Origin: Mycobacterium bourgelatii
GTDB taxonomy: Bacteria > Actinomycetota > Actinomycetes > Mycobacteriales > Mycobacteriaceae
Direction of reading: 5' to 3'
DNA: 64,000 nucleotides
Assembly: GCF_010723575.1 (NCBI RefSeq)
Contig: NZ_BLKZ01000001.1
Coordinates: forward strand, 4,402,001 to 4,466,000
The translations under genes and the position numbers were made by a program. Below are positions 61,945-64,000 of this stretch, piece by piece (the first letter of the stretch is position 1; the number at the start of each line of letters is the position of its first letter). The notes below the pieces were generated by a model. It did not search any database and was not told the origin of the DNA. It saw nothing but the letters and a program-made list of their open reading frames with translations.

Positions 61945-63438
61945 TTACTGAACGATCAGGCGCTGCACGGGAGGCACCCGCACGGTCAGCATTATCAGCA
62001 GTCCCGCAAGCAGTACCAGGATGATGCCGCCCAAACCGGCACGATCGGCTTTGAACAGGTCGACGAAAACCGAGAACAGCCACGGTGCCAGGAACGACAC
62101 CGCCTTGCCCGTCATCGTGTACAGGCCGAACGCCACCCCCTCCTTGCCGTGCTGGGCCATGCGCAGCAACAGGGCACGCGACGCGGACTGCGACGGTCCG
62201 ATGAACAGGCACAGCGATAGTCCGCACACCCAGAAGGTCAGTGGGCCCGACAGGGCCAGCATGGCCAGTCCGGCAGCGAGAATGGCGGTCAAGGAAAAGA
62301 CGATGACCGGTTTGGATCCCACGCGGTGATCGGCAAGGCCACCGACCACCGCGCCCAGTGCGGCCACCACCAGAGCGGCTACCCCGAAGATCAGCACGTC
62401 GGCTTGGGCGACGCCGTACACCTTTACGCCCAGCACCATCCCGAGGCCGAAGATTGCGGCCAGCCCGTCCCGGAACAGCGCGCTCGCCAGCAGGAAATAC
62501 ACCAGGTTGCGGTCGCGGTGCCACTCGGCGGTGATGTCGGCCCACAGCTTGCGATACGCGCTGAACACGTTGGTCGGCGGCGGAACCTTCACCTCGGCGC
62601 CGGGCAGTCGGTGCGCAACCAACAGCAACGGCAGCGCCATCACTGCCAGCCAGCAGGCCGCCATCAGCACCGCGCCACGTACGTTCCATCCGTCGTTGGC
62701 GGGCAGATGCAACAGCCCGCGGGTGTCACCGGATCCCTTCATGAACCCGAAGTAGACCCAGATGAGCATCAGGGCGCTGCCCGAATAGCCCGCGGCCCAG
62801 CCCAAGCCGGATACTCTGCCGGTGGTCTCCGGCGTCGACAACTGACGCAGCATCGCGTTGTAGGGCACGCTGGCCAGGTCGCCGCTCGCCGAAGTCGCAG
62901 CCAACAGCACCAGCCCGACGAAAAAGTAACCGGGTGCGTCACGGATCAGTGCCATCGAGCAGGTCAGCACCACCGACGTGGTGGTCAGTAGTGCCAAAGC
63001 CACCCGGCGCCGGTGCGGTGACTCGACCAACACGCCGAGTAGCGGTGCCAGGAGCGCGATCGTGATGCCCGCGGCCGCTGCGCTGCGCGCCAGCCAGCTC
63101 ACCGGTGTCGCGCCAAGAGGGGTGCCCTCTCCGACACTGGTGGTCAGGTACACGGAGAAGACGAAGGTTGCCGTGATCGCGCTCAGACCGGTCTGACCGG
63201 CATCCCACATGGCCCACGCCGCTACCCGGGAGCGCGGTGGTTTGGCTGGTTGGCTGGCGGCCGCCTTCGCGCCGTGGGTTGCCTCGCTTCGCTGACCCTG
63301 TAATTTGGCAGGTCCGTACTCGGACTTTTGCTGCGGATTTGCAGTCTCGGCGTATTGCGGGTCCCCGCCATCCCTATTCACGCCATCGTGGTGGTGTTCT
63401 TCGGACCCCGAACCCGGCCCCGACCCCCGATGACTCAT
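61945..63438 (-). CDS. MFS-type membrane protein (UMF1 / Rv2508c family)
   Basis: 497 residues, about 12 hydrophobic segments, with the UMF1-like start AAWAMWDAGQTGLSAITATF after a hydrophilic N-terminal region of about 70 residues rich in Gly, Glu and His. Family features: LASVPYNAMLRQLSTPETTG, RVSGLGWAAGYSGSALMLIW, GLADHRVGSKPVIVFSLTAI and GPSQSASRALLLRMAQHGKE. Substrate unknown. The long N terminus may mean the true start is further inside. Confidence 0.88.
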   Translation of the reverse strand: MSHRGSGPGSGSEEHHHDGVNRDGGDPQYAETANPQQKSEYGPAKLQGQRSEATHGAKAAASQPAKPPRSRVAAWAMWDAGQTGLSAITATFVFSVYLTTSVGEGTPLGATPVSWLARSAAAAGITIALLAPLLGVLVESPHRRRVALALLTTTSVVLTCSMALIRDAPGYFFVGLVLLAATSASGDLASVPYNAMLRQLSTPETTGRVSGLGWAAGYSGSALMLIWVYFGFMKGSGDTRGLLHLPANDGWNVRGAVLMAACWLAVMALPLLLVAHRLPGAEVKVPPPTNVFSAYRKLWADITAEWHRDRNLVYFLLASALFRDGLAAIFGLGMVLGVKVYGVAQADVLIFGVAALVVAALGAVVGGLADHRVGSKPVIVFSLTAILAAGLAMLALSGPLTFWVCGLSLCLFIGPSQSASRALLLRMAQHGKEGVAFGLYTMTGKAVSFLAPWLFSVFVDLFKADRAGLGGIILVLLAGLLIMLTVRVPPVQRLIVQ

Positions 63439-63495
63439 GCCCAGAGCCTATTGGCTCTGACGGCGACCCGCTGCGCCCTGGTTACGATCGTCGTC

Positions 63496-64000
63496 ATGCC
63501 GATACCCGCGCCCAGCCCCGACGCACGTGCCGTTGTCACCGGAGCCTCGCAGAACATCGGCGAAGCGCTGGCGACCGAACTCGCCGCGCGGGGGCACAGC
63601 CTGATCATCACCGCTCGACGCGAAGACCTGCTCACCAAGCTCGCGGCCCGTCTGGTCGACAAGTATCGGGTCGCCGTCGACGTGCGCCCGGCTGACCTGG
63701 CCGACCCCACCGAGCGCGGCAAACTCGCCGATGAACTCGCCAGCCGGCCGATTTCGATTCTGTGCGCCAACGCGGGTACGGCGACGTTCGGCGCGGTCGC
63801 CGACCTCGACCCGGCCGGCGAAAAGGCCCAAGTCCAATTGAATGTCCTTGGCGTGCATGACCTTACGTTGGCGGTGCTGCCGGGAATGGTGAGAAGGAAA
63901 GCCGGCGGGATCCTGATTTCCGGTTCCGCAGCGGGCAATTCGCCCATCCCCTACAACGCCACCTACGCCGCCAGCAAGGCTTTCGCCAACACCTTCAGCG
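63496..64000 (+). CDS. cmrA: Mycolate 3-oxo reductase CmrA, SDR family, 5' part (truncated by window edge)
   Basis: Short-chain dehydrogenase that reduces the 3-oxo group of the mycolate precursor after Pks13; orthologue of Rv2509. About 168 residues are visible: the NADP-binding motif VVTGASQNIG near residue 13, DLADP, the NAG-type LCANAG, the catalytic Ser in ILISGSAAGNSP, and YNATYAASKAF with the YxxxK motif. ATG 63496 is 57 bases from the divergent MFS gene. The C terminus lies beyond 64000. Confidence 0.9.
   Translation, partial: MPIPAPSPDARAVVTGASQNIGEALATELAARGHSLIITARREDLLTKLAARLVDKYRVAVDVRPADLADPTERGKLADELASRPISILCANAGTATFGAVADLDPAGEKAQVQLNVLGVHDLTLAVLPGMVRRKAGGILISGSAAGNSPIPYNATYAASKAFANTFS

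Overview
The window is chromosomal DNA from a slow-growing, non-tuberculous Mycobacterium. The evidence is high GC, long runs of genes whose products match the M. tuberculosis Rv2450c-Rv2509 block in order and orientation, and the presence of both a PPE-MPTR and a PE_PGRS gene, which is typical of slow growers. All family and locus equivalences were recognised by eye; no database search was run.

Layout. 1-385: 5' part of rpfE, cut by the window edge. 1089-4906: mobA-korB-korA (molybdenum cofactor; 2-oxoglutarate:ferredoxin oxidoreductase). 5232-10571: clpX, mmuM, clpP2-clpP1 and tig (proteolysis and folding), followed by tRNA-Pro and tRNA-Gly. 10969-16914: lipP, nei, rpiB, an Rv2466c-type DsbA-like oxidoreductase with a SigH-type promoter, and pepN. 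16915-19347: an insertion holding a decayed IS481-like transposase relic and an orphan PPE-MPTR gene. 19470-22986: a DUF5130 gene, ctaJ, an HNH nuclease, glbO and aglA. 23019-24056: an extra FAD oxidoreductase of lower GC. 24093-32278: an Rv2474c-like gene, a thioesterase, the large NAD-glutamate dehydrogenase, ettA and an SSB paralogue. 32437-38065: an overlapping glycerolipid operon of WS/DGAT, plsC and plsB. Then lipQ and tRNA-Arg.

39671-51023 is the accessory part: an excalibur-domain secreted protein, a cutinase whose nucleophile serine is replaced by phenylalanine, a PE_PGRS gene with a duplicated module, a probable aromatic-degradation cluster (aldehyde dehydrogenase / amidohydrolase-decarboxylase / TetR / flavin monooxygenase), a small DUF3761 secreted protein, a membrane protein with a FlgT_C-like domain, and a class III nucleotide cyclase. 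51020-60313 is the leucine / branched-chain catabolic operon (citE, maoC, fadE19, accA1, accD1, scoB, scoA, fadD35) with its divergent TetR regulator bkaR. Three related 16-bp palindromes sit at its two promoter regions. The bkdABC genes that follow citE in M. tuberculosis are absent; the cyclase overlaps citE instead. The window ends with an MmpS-like protein, an MFS-type membrane protein and the 5' part of cmrA (mycolate reductase).

The most notable observations are the three BkaR-like operators, the Ser-to-Phe cutinase, the unassigned aromatic-type cluster with its own candidate operator, the cyclase in place of bkdABC, a perfect KstR-type box upstream of korA, and a MIRU-like 52-bp duplication that creates a decoy start before korB.
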